From an uncultured Eudoraea sp. (GTDB taxonomy: Bacteria; Bacteroidota; Bacteroidia; Flavobacteriales; Flavobacteriaceae): 64,000 nucleotides of DNA. Of this stretch, positions 25,561 through 35,326 are shown piece by piece. The stretch lies in NCBI GenBank assembly GCA_947258405.1, contig CAMYIE010000008.1:1-64000 (forward strand). Reading direction: 5' to 3'. The position numbers and the translations under genes were made by a program. Every line of letters starts with the position of its first letter. The stretch's first letter is position 1. The notes beneath the pieces were generated by a model that had not been told where the DNA came from, made no database searches, and worked only from the letters and a program-made list of their open reading frames with translations.

Positions 25561-28500
25561 ATGATTCATTTCTTCGGCCAGACCAATACTAAAGTTTATG
25601 CAGTTCAAAAAGAGGGGACTTTTTCTCAGGAAGAAAACGAGCAGCTCAGCTGGTTATTCGGTAATCTGCCCAAAATAGAAGCGGCGTCTATAGACGCCTT
25701 TTTTGTTGGGCCCAGGGCGGCCATGATTACTCCCTGGAGTACAAATGCCTCGGAAATTACCCAAAACATGGGAATAGAAGGCATAGTCCGGATTGAAGAG
25801 TATATTGCGGTAGACTCCGGATTTACTGATTTTGATGCCATGCTCAGTCAGAAATACAATTGCCTAGATCAGAATATATTTACCGTAGAGGTACCCCCAC
25901 AGCCCATTATTGAAGTTGAAGATATCGCCGCCTACAATAAGGAGGAAGGGTTGTCGCTTAGTGATGAGGAAGTAGAGTATTTGGTAAGTCTCTCTGATAG
26001 ACTCGGCCGAAGGCTTACAGACTCGGAAGTATTTGGTTTCAGCCAGGTAAATTCCGAACACTGCCGTCACAAAATCTTTAATGGAACTTTTGTCATCGAT
26101 GGAAAGGAAATGCCTAATTCCCTTTTCTCCATGATCAAGCAAACATCAAAGGCCCACCCAAATGAAATCGTTTCGGCTTATAAAGACAATGTGGCCTTTA
26201 TCAAAGGACCAAGGGTCCTTCAGTTTTCGCCCAGGTCGGCCGACAAACCTGACTTTTATGAAAAAAAGCCGTTTGAGTCGGTGATATCACTAAAAGCTGA
26301 AACCCATAATTTTCCTACTACGGTAGAACCTTTCAATGGAGCGGCCACGGGTTCAGGAGGCGAGATTCGCGATAGAATGGCAGGTGGTAAGGGATCGGTA
26401 CCCTTAGCGGGCACCGCCGTTTATATGACGGCATATTCCCGTCTGGCCGAAGACCGGCCATGGGAAAAAGCCATGAAAGAACGCTCCTGGTTATATCAGA
26501 CTCCCATGGATATCCTGATCAAAGCTTCGAATGGTGCCTCAGATTTTGGAAACAAATTTGGGCAACCACTCATTTCCGGATCTGTGCTTACGTTCGAACA
26601 TGAAGAAGATCAGAGAAGATTAGGGTTCGACAAGGTCATTATGCTGGCAGGTGGAATAGGCTATGGTAAGGCCTCGCAAGCCATCAAAGACATTCCTGAA
26701 AAAGGTGATAGAATTGTGATCCTGGGAGGAGACAACTACAGAATTGGTATGGGCGGTGCCGCAGTATCCAGTGCAGATACTGGAGAATTCAGTTCGGCAA
26801 TTGAACTCAATGCCGTACAACGATCTAATCCTGAAATGCAAAAAAGAGCATCGAATACCATCAGAGCATTGATCGAATTAGATGATAATCCAATAGTTTC
26901 TATTCACGACCATGGTGCAGGTGGCCACTTGAACTGCCTGTCGGAATTGGTAGAAGAAACCGGGGGGATTATCCAGTTAGATCAATTGCCCATAGGAGAT
27001 CCTACTTTATCTGATAAGGAGATCATCGGAAATGAATCTCAGGAGCGTATGGGACTCATAATGGGCGACGATGATATGGAACTTCTAAAAAGAGTGGCCG
27101 AACGCGAGCGATCACCTCTTTATGAAGTTGGTGAGGTAACGGGTGATAAAAGATTTACATTCTGGTCAGACAAAACTAACAAAGCACCCATGGATCTTGC
27201 TCTAAGCGATATTTTCGGGAGTTCACCCACCACGGTGTTGAACGACAAAAATATAGCGGCTGGCTACGAGCCTGTAGTGTACTCCTTCGATAGAATAGAA
27301 GAGTATTTATCCGCTGTTTTGCAATTGGAAGCTGTTGGATGCAAGGACTGGCTGACCAATAAAGTAGACCGCTGTGTTGGAGGGCTGGTAGCTAAACAAC
27401 AATGCGCGGGACCTTTGCAATTGCCCCTCAACAACTGTGGTGTGATGGCGCTTGATTTTGAAGGAAGATCTGGAATAGCAACATCTATAGGTCATTCACC
27501 TGTATCGGGCTTGATCGATCCTGCAGCTGCGAGTCGTCTTAGTGTAGTAGAAGCCCTAAGCAATATTGTTTGGGCTCCACTGGAAAAAGGCCTGCACTCG
27601 GTTTCCCTTTCGGCAAACTGGATGTGGCCCTGTAAAAATCCTGGAGAAGACGCCCGTCTTTATAAGGCTGTACAAGCTCTTTCCGAATTTGCCATCGCCC
27701 TGGGTATCAATGTACCCACCGGCAAGGATTCCCTTTCCATGAAACAAAAATACCAGGATGGCGAAGTTTTGGCTCCGGGTACTGTTATTGTATCGGCCAC
27801 TGCCCATTGCCTGGATATCACAAAGGTAGTTGAACCTGTGCTTCGCAAAGACGGTGGAGATCTGTTTTATATCCCGCTGTCGGATAAGGAATTCGAACTG
27901 GGAGGATCATCATTTGCTCAGATCCGCAACAAAGTTGGCCAAAACGTACCCGATATTGGTGATCCTCAAAAGGTTATACGGGTTTTTGAAACCGTGCAGC
28001 ACTTTATTCGCAATGGACATATCTGCGCAGGACACGATGTGTCTGGCGGTGGATTGATCACCTCACTTTTAGAGATGTGTTTTGCCAACACAGACCTGGG
28101 TCTCGAGATAGACCTTAGTCCTTTGGGAGAGTCAGATACGGTAAAACTCCTGTTTTCAGAAAACCCAGCACTGATATTCCAGTCTAATGACTCTTCAGTT
28201 GAGGGAGTACTTAGCAGTCGGGGAGTGAACTATCATAAAATCGGCAGGGCGCTCAATCGTCCTGAATTAAGCTTGCAAAACCTGGAAGACACGCTTTCTT
28301 TAAATATTACAGAACAACGTGATATTTGGTATTACACTTCTTACCTGCTCGACAAAAAACAAACCGCAGGGCAGTTAGCCCGAAAACGTTTTGATAATTA
28401 TAAGCTTCAACCTCTAAATTATTCCTTCCCCGTCGATTTCAAAGGGAAAAAGCCATTGACTGGAACCTATAGACCTAAAGCTGCAGTGATCAGGGAAAAA

Positions 28501-29241
28501 GGCAGTAATTCCGAAAGAGAAATGGCCAATGCCATGTTCCTTGCAGGCTTCGACGTAAAGGATGTACATATGACCGATCTGATCAGTGGAAGAGAGACAC
28601 TGGAGGATATTCAGTTCATAGGTGCTGTAGGTGGATTTTCGAATTCCGATGTTCTGGGCAGTGCCAAAGGTTGGGCAGGCGTTTTTAAATACAACAAAAA
28701 AGCGAAAGAGTCATTAAAACGCTTTTTTGCACGTCCCGACACCTTATCTATAGGTATATGTAATGGCTGTCAGCTTTTTATGGAGCTCGACCTGATCTAT
28801 CCTGATCATGAAAACCATGGCAAAATGACTTTTAATGATTCCCATAAACACGAAAGTGGTTTCACCTCGGTCACGATCAAAGAAAACCATTCAGTATTGC
28901 TTTCTTCCCTGGCAGGGACTACACTTGGGGTATGGATTTCTAATGGCGAAGGGAAATTTAGTTTACCCTATGAAGAGAATCGCTACAATATTGTAGCCCA
29001 ATACGCATATGACGAGTACCCCGCAAATCCAAACGGGAGCGATTTCAATACTGCCATGCTCTGTGATGCCAGTGGACGTCACCTGGTGACCATGCCGCAT
29101 ATTGAAAGATCTATTTTTCCCTGGAACTGGGCCTATTATCCTGAGGATCGTACAGATGATATCTCGCCATGGCTCGAGGCCTTTGTGAATGCCAGACTCT
29201 GGGTGGAAAAACATCGGCAGGAGCTTAGAGTTTCCCAATAA
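25561..29241 (+). CDS. purL: Phosphoribosylformylglycinamidine synthase, large single-chain type
   Basis: Fourth step of purine synthesis: converts FGAR, ATP and glutamine to FGAM. I use ATG 25561 (1226 residues), where MIHFFGQTN begins as in the family; the longer frame would start inside the promoter. The order is an N-terminal PurS-like segment, the linker, the two AIRS-like synthetase halves (SQVNSEHCRHKIFNG, KAETHNFPTTVEPFNGAATG, SIHDHGAGGHLN, GHDVSGGGLIT), and a C-terminal class I glutaminase with the catalytic Cys in SIGICNGCQLF and the His/Glu pair at MPHIERS. This is the proteobacterial/eukaryotic form rather than the split PurS/Q/L form. A weak purL terminator may follow at 29292. 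Confidence 0.97.
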   Translation: MIHFFGQTNTKVYAVQKEGTFSQEENEQLSWLFGNLPKIEAASIDAFFVGPRAAMITPWSTNASEITQNMGIEGIVRIEEYIAVDSGFTDFDAMLSQKYNCLDQNIFTVEVPPQPIIEVEDIAAYNKEEGLSLSDEEVEYLVSLSDRLGRRLTDSEVFGFSQVNSEHCRHKIFNGTFVIDGKEMPNSLFSMIKQTSKAHPNEIVSAYKDNVAFIKGPRVLQFSPRSADKPDFYEKKPFESVISLKAETHNFPTTVEPFNGAATGSGGEIRDRMAGGKGSVPLAGTAVYMTAYSRLAEDRPWEKAMKERSWLYQTPMDILIKASNGASDFGNKFGQPLISGSVLTFEHEEDQRRLGFDKVIMLAGGIGYGKASQAIKDIPEKGDRIVILGGDNYRIGMGGAAVSSADTGEFSSAIELNAVQRSNPEMQKRASNTIRALIELDDNPIVSIHDHGAGGHLNCLSELVEETGGIIQLDQLPIGDPTLSDKEIIGNESQERMGLIMGDDDMELLKRVAERERSPLYEVGEVTGDKRFTFWSDKTNKAPMDLALSDIFGSSPTTVLNDKNIAAGYEPVVYSFDRIEEYLSAVLQLEAVGCKDWLTNKVDRCVGGLVAKQQCAGPLQLPLNNCGVMALDFEGRSGIATSIGHSPVSGLIDPAAASRLSVVEALSNIVWAPLEKGLHSVSLSANWMWPCKNPGEDARLYKAVQALSEFAIALGINVPTGKDSLSMKQKYQDGEVLAPGTVIVSATAHCLDITKVVEPVLRKDGGDLFYIPLSDKEFELGGSSFAQIRNKVGQNVPDIGDPQKVIRVFETVQHFIRNGHICAGHDVSGGGLITSLLEMCFANTDLGLEIDLSPLGESDTVKLLFSENPALIFQSNDSSVEGVLSSRGVNYHKIGRALNRPELSLQNLEDTLSLNITEQRDIWYYTSYLLDKKQTAGQLARKRFDNYKLQPLNYSFPVDFKGKKPLTGTYRPKAAVIREKGSNSEREMANAMFLAGFDVKDVHMTDLISGRETLEDIQFIGAVGGFSNSDVLGSAKGWAGVFKYNKKAKESLKRFFARPDTLSIGICNGCQLFMELDLIYPDHENHGKMTFNDSHKHESGFTSVTIKENHSVLLSSLAGTTLGVWISNGEGKFSLPYEENRYNIVAQYAYDEYPANPNGSDFNTAMLCDASGRHLVTMPHIERSIFPWNWAYYPEDRTDDISPWLEAFVNARLWVEKHRQELRVSQ

Positions 29242-29291
29242 AACCAATCTGGAAAAGCTTCAAACACCAATGTAAATCCCTGAAATAGTTA

Positions 29292-29321
29292 CATCGGATT
29301 TTCTAATGCCGATGCCTTTTC
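29292..29321 (+). terminator. Weak candidate terminator after purL
   Basis: CATCGG pairs with CCGATG over an 11-base loop, followed by the pyrimidine-rich CCTTTTCTT. The stem is short, so this is uncertain. Confidence 0.35.
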
Positions 29322-29352
29322 TTATTTTGCAATTACGATTTAGAAACTAAGT

Positions 29353-31125
29353 ATGCAAAATATCACCCGGCTCTTTGATTTTCCTTATTACCAACTATCT
29401 AAAGGAAATCTGGAAAACGCCCTGGTCACCAAATATGAGGGCCAATGGATCTCTACCTCAACTCAGGAATACATCGATAAAGCAAATAAGATCAGCAGGG
29501 GGCTGCTGAGGATGGGAGTGGGTCCCAATGATAAGATAGCGGTGATCTCATTAACCAACCGTACCGAGTGGAATGTAGTAGATATAGGGGTGTTGCAACT
29601 TGGCGCTCAGAACGTCCCGATTTACCCCACCATATCGAAGGAAGAATATGCCTATGTGCTTAATCATTCGGAATCTATATACTGTTTTGTTTCCTGTCAG
29701 GAGGTTTATGAAAAGATAAAGGCTGTCCAGGATCAGGTCCCGACGCTGAAAGGGGTTTTTTCATTCGACAAGATTCAAGGCTGCGACAGCTGGGAGGATG
29801 TAATGGCCAAAGGCGAAGACTATTCCAATCAGGCACAAGTGGAGGAGTTGATGGCCCAAGTAAAGGCAGATGACCTGGCTACTCTCATCTACACGTCGGG
29901 CACTACTGGTAAACCTAAGGGTGTTATGCTCTCCCATGACAATATTGTGAGCAATACCCTGGAAAGTTCAGAACGTCTTCCTATAGATGACGGTAATGTA
30001 CGGGCTTTAAGTTTTCTCCCTGTATGTCATATTTACGAACGTATGCTGATGTATCTCTATCAGTATCGTTCTGTTTCTATCTACTTTGCGGAATCTCTTG
30101 AGACCATCAGTGAAAACCTTAAGGAAATTGAACCTCATGTGATGACCGCAGTACCAAGGTTGCTGGAAAAAGTATACGACAAAATAATCGCTAAGGGCCA
30201 TGCGCTTAGCGGGATTAAAAAAATACTTTTCTTCTGGGCAGTCAAGGTAGGGCTCAAATATGAACCCTATGGCCAGAATGGCTGGTGGTATGAACAAAAA
30301 CTCAAACTTGCCCGTAAATTAATTTTTAGCAAATGGAAAGCCGGACTGGGTGGTAATCTGTCATTGATCGCCTCGGGTAGTGCTGCATTGCAACCCCGAC
30401 TGGCCAGAATTTTTAATGCTGCTGAGATGGGAGTTATGGAAGGTTACGGTCTTACCGAAACCTCCCCGGTAATTTCTGTGAACGATATGCGCAATGGAGG
30501 ATTTAAGGTCGGTACGGTGGGAAAAACCATCGGACGTACCGATGTGCGGATCGCCGAAGACGGTGAGATCTGCATCAAAGGCCCACAAGTAATGCTGGGA
30601 TACTACAAAGATCCGAAAATGACCGCCGAAGTATTGATAGGCGGATATTTCCATACCGGCGATATAGGCGAAATAGACGCCGATGGATTCCTTAAAATTA
30701 CCGATAGAAAAAAACAGATGTTCAAAACTTCCGGTGGTAAATACGTTGCACCGCAGCTTTTGGAAAATAAATTCAAGCAATCTCCTTTTATCGAACAAAT
30801 CATGGTGGTGGGTGAAGGTGAAAAAATGCCCGCAGCTCTTATACAGCCCAATTATGAATACTTGTATGAATGGGCCGAAAAAAATGAAATTACCTATGGT
30901 GAAAACTCCGATATTGTGATGAATGCCAGGGTGCTGGAAAAATACCAGGAAGAAGTAGACAAGGCCAATGCCCACTTCGCTAAATGGGAAAAGGTAAAAC
31001 AATACAGGCTTACACCTGAAGTCTGGAATGTTGATGACGGCCATCTTACCCCGACCATGAAACTCAGAAGAAAAATAATCAAAGAAAAGTATCTCCATCT
31101 CTACAACGATATCTACGAGCATTGA
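29353..31125 (+). CDS. Long-chain fatty acid-CoA ligase (AMP-forming)
   Basis: Activates fatty acids to acyl-CoA via an acyl-adenylate, providing substrate for the beta-oxidation genes downstream. The 590 residues match FadD15-type synthetases. The P-loop-like A3 motif YTSGTTGKPKGVMLSH lies at about residues 180-195, A5 is EGYGLTETSPVIS (about 361-373), A7/A8 is YFHTGDIGEIDADGFLKITDRKKQ (about 433-456) and the catalytic Lys lies in the C-terminal PTMKLRRK motif (about 572-579). No signal peptide. The MarR regulator gene begins 127 bases downstream with its own promoter, so the ligase is probably transcribed separately. Confidence 0.92.
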   Translation: MQNITRLFDFPYYQLSKGNLENALVTKYEGQWISTSTQEYIDKANKISRGLLRMGVGPNDKIAVISLTNRTEWNVVDIGVLQLGAQNVPIYPTISKEEYAYVLNHSESIYCFVSCQEVYEKIKAVQDQVPTLKGVFSFDKIQGCDSWEDVMAKGEDYSNQAQVEELMAQVKADDLATLIYTSGTTGKPKGVMLSHDNIVSNTLESSERLPIDDGNVRALSFLPVCHIYERMLMYLYQYRSVSIYFAESLETISENLKEIEPHVMTAVPRLLEKVYDKIIAKGHALSGIKKILFFWAVKVGLKYEPYGQNGWWYEQKLKLARKLIFSKWKAGLGGNLSLIASGSAALQPRLARIFNAAEMGVMEGYGLTETSPVISVNDMRNGGFKVGTVGKTIGRTDVRIAEDGEICIKGPQVMLGYYKDPKMTAEVLIGGYFHTGDIGEIDADGFLKITDRKKQMFKTSGGKYVAPQLLENKFKQSPFIEQIMVVGEGEKMPAALIQPNYEYLYEWAEKNEITYGENSDIVMNARVLEKYQEEVDKANAHFAKWEKVKQYRLTPEVWNVDDGHLTPTMKLRRKIIKEKYLHLYNDIYEH

Positions 31126-31195
31126 TGCCTCTAATTGGCTGAATTAGTCACTGGTGGCCTCTGCACCTATTCCAATCGTATCTGGTTTTTTTACT

Positions 31196-31225
31196 AAAAT
31201 TTATTATGCATGCATAATAAATTTT
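31196..31225. promoter_or_regulatory. Perfect 30-bp palindrome, likely operator of the MarR-fad unit
   Basis: The half-site AAAATTTATTATGCA is followed directly by its reverse complement, with no spacer and no mismatch across 30 bases. It ends two bases before the -7 element TATCTTTG (31228-31235), so it covers the region where sigma and polymerase would bind. A dimer of the MarR protein encoded 28 bases downstream is the obvious candidate ligand. I saw no second copy elsewhere in the window. Confidence 0.8.
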
Positions 31226-31227
31226 CT

Positions 31228-31235
31228 TATCTTTG
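31228..31235 (+). promoter_or_regulatory. -7 element of the marR-fad promoter
   Basis: TATCTTTG matches TAnnTTTG. Transcription would begin near 31242, just 11 bases before the ATG at 31253. The -33 region falls inside the palindrome. Confidence 0.65.
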
Positions 31236-31252
31236 GGATCTAAACCTTATTC

Positions 31253-31702
31253 ATGAAGGAGATCACCATAGACTATGCTTTAAGAGCTACCTGGCAGGCA
31301 GTAGCGAGGATGTATAATGAAGAGGCCAGGCAGTTTGGGGCAACTATGGCCGTAGGATTTACGCTTTTGAGTATCGATCCCAAGACCGGAACTCCTTCAA
31401 CTGCACTGGGGCCAAAAATGGGTATGGAACCTACAAGTCTATCCAGGATTTTGAAAAGCATGGAAGAAAAGGGATTGATTGTTCGTAAACCCAATCCCGA
31501 GGATGGCAGGAGTGTATTGATTCATCTTACGGATTTCGGCCTGGAAAAAAGAACAGATTCCAAGGATGTAGTACTAAGGTTTAACGAGGTTGTCAAGGCA
31601 GGAGTATCTGAGGACCATCTTCAAGGGTTTTTTGAGGTCATCGATGTGATAAACAAGCTCATTTCTGAAAAGAAAATCTATAATCGAAATACCACCACAT
31701 AA
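31253..31702 (+). CDS. MarR-family transcriptional regulator of the beta-oxidation genes
   Basis: A 149-residue winged-helix regulator. The recognition helix and wing are seen in PTSLSRILKSMEEKGLIVRKPNPEDGRSVLIHLTD (positions 61-95; described rather than copied for its core: Ser-Arg-Ile-Leu recognition helix, then the Asp-Gly-Arg-Ser wing tip), flanked by dimerisation helices at both ends. MarR proteins often release DNA on binding a small ligand; an acyl-CoA or fatty acid would fit here but is inferred. The gene heads the fad unit, starting 12 bases before the dehydrogenase gene, and its promoter bears a perfect palindrome, so autoregulation is likely. Confidence 0.9.
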   Translation: MKEITIDYALRATWQAVARMYNEEARQFGATMAVGFTLLSIDPKTGTPSTALGPKMGMEPTSLSRILKSMEEKGLIVRKPNPEDGRSVLIHLTDFGLEKRTDSKDVVLRFNEVVKAGVSEDHLQGFFEVIDVINKLISEKKIYNRNTTT

Positions 31703-31714
31703 CGCTGTTAGTTA

Positions 31715-34120
31715 ATGAATATGCACATTAAAAAAGTTGCCGTTGTTGGTTCGGGAATTATGGGAAGCGGAATCGCATGCCATTTTGCCAATATCGGTGT
31801 CCAGGTTTTATTGCTGGATATAGTACCCCGGGAACTAAATGACAATGAAAAAGCAAAAGGTCTGAGTTTAGACGATAAGCTGGTGAGGAACCGTATCGTA
31901 AATTCCTCATTGGCCAATGCACTGAAATCGAACCCCTCACCAATCTACCATAAAAAATTTGCCAGTCGTATTACAACCGGAAATTTAGAGGACGATATCT
32001 CTAGAATATCCGAAGCTGACTGGATTATCGAAGTGGTTGTAGAACGCCTTGATATAAAGCGACAAGTATTTTCCAGGATCGAAGAATACAGAAAACCCGG
32101 GACCCTGGTAACTTCCAATACCTCCGGGATTCCAATTTCGTTTATGAATGAAGGACGCTCTGCGGATTTCCAGGAATATTTTTGTGGAACCCATTTTTTC
32201 AATCCCCCGCGGTATCTAAAACTATTCGAAATTATCCCGGGACCGAATACCAAACCGGAAGTGATTGATTTTCTTAATGAGTATGGAGATAAATTCCTTG
32301 GGAAAACCCCGGTGATTGCGAAAGACACCCCTGCCTTTATCGGGAATCGCATCGGGATTTTTAGTATCCAGAGCCTGTTCCATATGGTTAAAGATATGGG
32401 ACTTACCGTAGAGGAGGTCGACAAGCTTACCGGGCCGGTTATAGGGAGGCCAAAATCGGCCACCTTTAGGACTGTTGATGTTGTAGGTCTGGACACCCTG
32501 GTACACGTGGCGAACGGCATCTATGAAAATTGCAAAAAAGATGAGCGCCACCAACTATTCGAACTCCCTGGATTTATCCAAAAACTTGTTGAGAATAATT
32601 GGCTGGGCAGTAAAAGCGGGCAGGGCTTTTACAAAAAAGTAAAAGGAAAGGATGGTAAAAGTGAAATTCTTACACTCGACCTGAATAGCATGGATTACCG
32701 GTCGAAGAAGAGAGCTTCTTTTGCCACCCTCGAATTAACCAAAAGTATTGAGAACGTTATAGACCGCTTTCCGGTTTTAATTTCGGGTAAGGATAAAGCT
32801 TCGGAATTCTATCGCAAGAGCTTTGGTTCGCTTTTCGCCTACGTTTCCAACAGGATCCCTGAAATAGCAGATGATCTTTATAAAATAGATGATGCGATGA
32901 AGGCCGGTTTCGGATGGGAGCACGGGCCATTTCAGATCTGGGATGCCATCGGCCTGGATAAAGGCCTGGAGATGATCGAAGCTGAGGGCCAGCAAGCGGC
33001 TTCCTGGGTTAGTCAACTTAAAGAGGCCGGACATAATTCTTTCTATAGCGTAAAAGAAGGCGCCACCTACTTCTACGACATTGGACAATCGGCAATGGAA
33101 AAAGTACCCGGACAGGATGCTTTTATCATTCTGGACAATATTCGAGGTTCAAAAGAAGTCTTTAAAAATAAAGGGGTGGTGATAGAAGATCTTGGAGACG
33201 GTGTCTTGAATGTGGAATTCAGGTCTAAAATGAATACTATCGATGGAGACGTGCTTGCCGGCCTTAATAAGGGGATCGATCTGGCCGAGAAAGATTTCCA
33301 GGCATTAGTGGTGGGGAACCAGGCTGCCAATTTCTCTGTAGGTGCCAATATTGGCATGATCTTTATGATGGCGGTAGAACAGGAGTACGACGAACTAAAC
33401 ATGGCGGTTAAAATGTTTCAGGATACTATGATGCGTATGCGCTACTCATCTATTCCAACCATTTCGGCACCTCATGGTATGTGTCTGGGTGGTGGATGCG
33501 AGCTTTCTCTGCATGCTGATAAAGTCGTAGCCGCTTCGGAAACCTATATCGGTCTGGTTGAATTCGGAGTAGGTGTCATCCCCGGAGGAGGGGGTTCTAA
33601 GGAAATGTCCTTGCGAGCATCCGATTCTTTCAGGAAAAACGATGTCGAACTCAATGTACTACAGGAATATTTCCTTACGATTGGAATGGCAAAAGTGTCT
33701 ACCTCGGCTTATGAAGCCTACGATCTTGGTATTCTTCAGAAGGGAAAAGACGTAATCGTGGTTAACAAAGACAGGCAGCTGGCTACCGCCAAAGCCTATG
33801 CCAAAATAATGGCGGAAACAGGATATTCACAGCCCATACCCAGAACAGATGTCAAAGTATTAGGCAAACAGGCCCTGGGCATGTTCCTTGTTGGAACCGA
33901 TTCTATGGAAGCGGCCCATTATATTTCGGAACACGATAAGAAGATCGCAGATAAACTGGCTTATGTGATGGCCGGAGGAGATTTGTCTGAGGCGAGCTAC
34001 GTTAGCGAACAATATCTTCTGGATATAGAGCGCGAAGCATTCTTATCGCTCTGCACAGAGCGCAAAACCCTGGAGAGGATACAACATATGCTAAAAACGG
34101 GTAAACCCTTAAGAAACTAA
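31715..34120 (+). CDS. Bifunctional 3-hydroxyacyl-CoA dehydrogenase/enoyl-CoA hydratase, FadN type
   Basis: Catalyses the hydration and NAD-dependent oxidation steps of beta-oxidation. Of 801 residues, the dehydrogenase comes first, with the NAD loop VVGSGIMGSGIACHFANIGV (about residues 10-29), CGTHFFNPP and KDTPAFIGNRIG; the enoyl-CoA hydratase fold occupies the C-terminal part, with oxyanion-hole motifs ANFSVGANIGM and APHGMCLGGGCELSLHADK. This order is the reverse of E. coli FadB and equals FadN of Bacillus subtilis (about 790 residues). The thiolase begins 3 bases downstream. Confidence 0.92.
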   Translation: MNMHIKKVAVVGSGIMGSGIACHFANIGVQVLLLDIVPRELNDNEKAKGLSLDDKLVRNRIVNSSLANALKSNPSPIYHKKFASRITTGNLEDDISRISEADWIIEVVVERLDIKRQVFSRIEEYRKPGTLVTSNTSGIPISFMNEGRSADFQEYFCGTHFFNPPRYLKLFEIIPGPNTKPEVIDFLNEYGDKFLGKTPVIAKDTPAFIGNRIGIFSIQSLFHMVKDMGLTVEEVDKLTGPVIGRPKSATFRTVDVVGLDTLVHVANGIYENCKKDERHQLFELPGFIQKLVENNWLGSKSGQGFYKKVKGKDGKSEILTLDLNSMDYRSKKRASFATLELTKSIENVIDRFPVLISGKDKASEFYRKSFGSLFAYVSNRIPEIADDLYKIDDAMKAGFGWEHGPFQIWDAIGLDKGLEMIEAEGQQAASWVSQLKEAGHNSFYSVKEGATYFYDIGQSAMEKVPGQDAFIILDNIRGSKEVFKNKGVVIEDLGDGVLNVEFRSKMNTIDGDVLAGLNKGIDLAEKDFQALVVGNQAANFSVGANIGMIFMMAVEQEYDELNMAVKMFQDTMMRMRYSSIPTISAPHGMCLGGGCELSLHADKVVAASETYIGLVEFGVGVIPGGGGSKEMSLRASDSFRKNDVELNVLQEYFLTIGMAKVSTSAYEAYDLGILQKGKDVIVVNKDRQLATAKAYAKIMAETGYSQPIPRTDVKVLGKQALGMFLVGTDSMEAAHYISEHDKKIADKLAYVMAGGDLSEASYVSEQYLLDIEREAFLSLCTERKTLERIQHMLKTGKPLRN

Positions 34121-34123
34121 AAA

Positions 34124-35314
34124 ATGAAAACAGCTTATATCGTAAAAGCATACAGGACCGCCGTCGGAAAGGCACCACGAGGGCTATTCCGATTTAAACG
34201 ACCCGATGAACTCGCTGCCGAAACCATTGCCCATATGATATCTGAGGTTCCGGAATTAGATAAAACACGGATCGACGATGTCATTGTTGGAAATGCGATG
34301 CCTGAAGCCGAACAGGGTCTGAATATGGCCCGCTTAATATCCCTCATGGGGCTGAACATAGAAGACGTGCCTGGGGTTACGGTAAATCGATACTGTGCTT
34401 CAGGATTAGAAACCATTGGTATTGCTACCGCTAAAATCCAATCAGGAATGGCCGATTGTATTATCGCCGGAGGAGCCGAAAGTATGAGCTATATTCCTAT
34501 GGGAGGATATAAACCCACACCGGATTATCAGACGGCGGCAGAAGGTCATGAAGACTATTACTGGGGTATGGGTCTTACCGCCGAAGCCGTTGCTCAACAG
34601 TTTAAGGTATCGAGGGAAGACCAGGACGAATTTGCATTCAATTCCCATATGAAGGCACTTAAGGCCCAAAAGAACAATCGATTCGAGGAACAAATCGTAC
34701 CTATCGAAGTGGAACACACTTTTGTAAACGAAGCCGATAAAAAAGAAACGAAAACTTATACGGTTAAACAGGACGAGGGTCCTCGTAAAAACACTTCAGT
34801 GGAAGCCCTGTCGAAATTACGACCTGTATTCGCTGCAGGCGGAAGCGTTACCGCCGGAAATTCTTCCCAGACTTCAGATGGTGCTGCCTTTGTTCTGGTG
34901 ATGAGTGAAGAAATGGTGAAAGAACTCAAACTGGAACCCATTGCAAGACTTGTAAACTATGCAGCCGCTGGTGTAGAACCCAGAATTATGGGTATCGGTC
35001 CGGTAAAAGCGGTTCCCAAAGCACTCAAACAGGCAGGCATGAAGCAATCCGATCTGGAGCTAATCGAATTAAATGAGGCTTTTGCCTCTCAATCGCTCGC
35101 GGTGATCCGCGAACTAAATCTCAACTCAGAGATCATCAATGTTAATGGCGGGGCAATTGCCTTAGGCCATCCACTGGGCTGTACAGGGGCTAAGCTTTCT
35201 GTGCAACTGTTCGATGAGATGAGAAAACGAAAAATGAACGGCAAATACGGTATGGTAACGATGTGTGTGGGTACCGGACAAGGAGCAGCCGGAATCTATG
35301 AATTTTTGAACTAA
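34124..35314 (+). CDS. Acetyl-CoA C-acyltransferase (thiolase)
   Basis: Cleaves 3-ketoacyl-CoA with CoA to acetyl-CoA and a shortened acyl-CoA. At 396 residues it is a standard degradative thiolase. The nucleophile is Cys91 in [13 protein letters not shown], the catalytic His349 is in [17 protein letters not shown], and the acid/base Cys381 is in [15 protein letters not shown]. It sits between the FadN-type protein (3 bases upstream) and the acyl-CoA dehydrogenase (12 bases downstream), as the middle gene of a fadN-fadA-fadE-like run. Confidence 0.95.
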   Translation: MKTAYIVKAYRTAVGKAPRGLFRFKRPDELAAETIAHMISEVPELDKTRIDDVIVGNAMPEAEQGLNMARLISLMGLNIEDVPGVTVNRYCASGLETIGIATAKIQSGMADCIIAGGAESMSYIPMGGYKPTPDYQTAAEGHEDYYWGMGLTAEAVAQQFKVSREDQDEFAFNSHMKALKAQKNNRFEEQIVPIEVEHTFVNEADKKETKTYTVKQDEGPRKNTSVEALSKLRPVFAAGGSVTAGNSSQTSDGAAFVLVMSEEMVKELKLEPIARLVNYAAAGVEPRIMGIGPVKAVPKALKQAGMKQSDLELIELNEAFASQSLAVIRELNLNSEIINVNGGAIALGHPLGCTGAKLSVQLFDEMRKRKMNGKYGMVTMCVGTGQGAAGIYEFLN

Positions 35315-35326
35315 ATCTTTTTAAAC

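Noticed and set aside
30361-31122. 253-codon open frame on the minus strand inside the acyl-CoA ligase gene
   Set aside because: It mirrors the ligase frame, is unusually rich in Phe, Ile and His as antisense frames are, and has no family character; the ligase on the plus strand is certain.
31945-32520. 191-codon minus-strand frame inside the FadN-type gene
   Set aside because: Antisense shadow of a conserved coding region, rich in Ser and Arg, without a start signal or motif.
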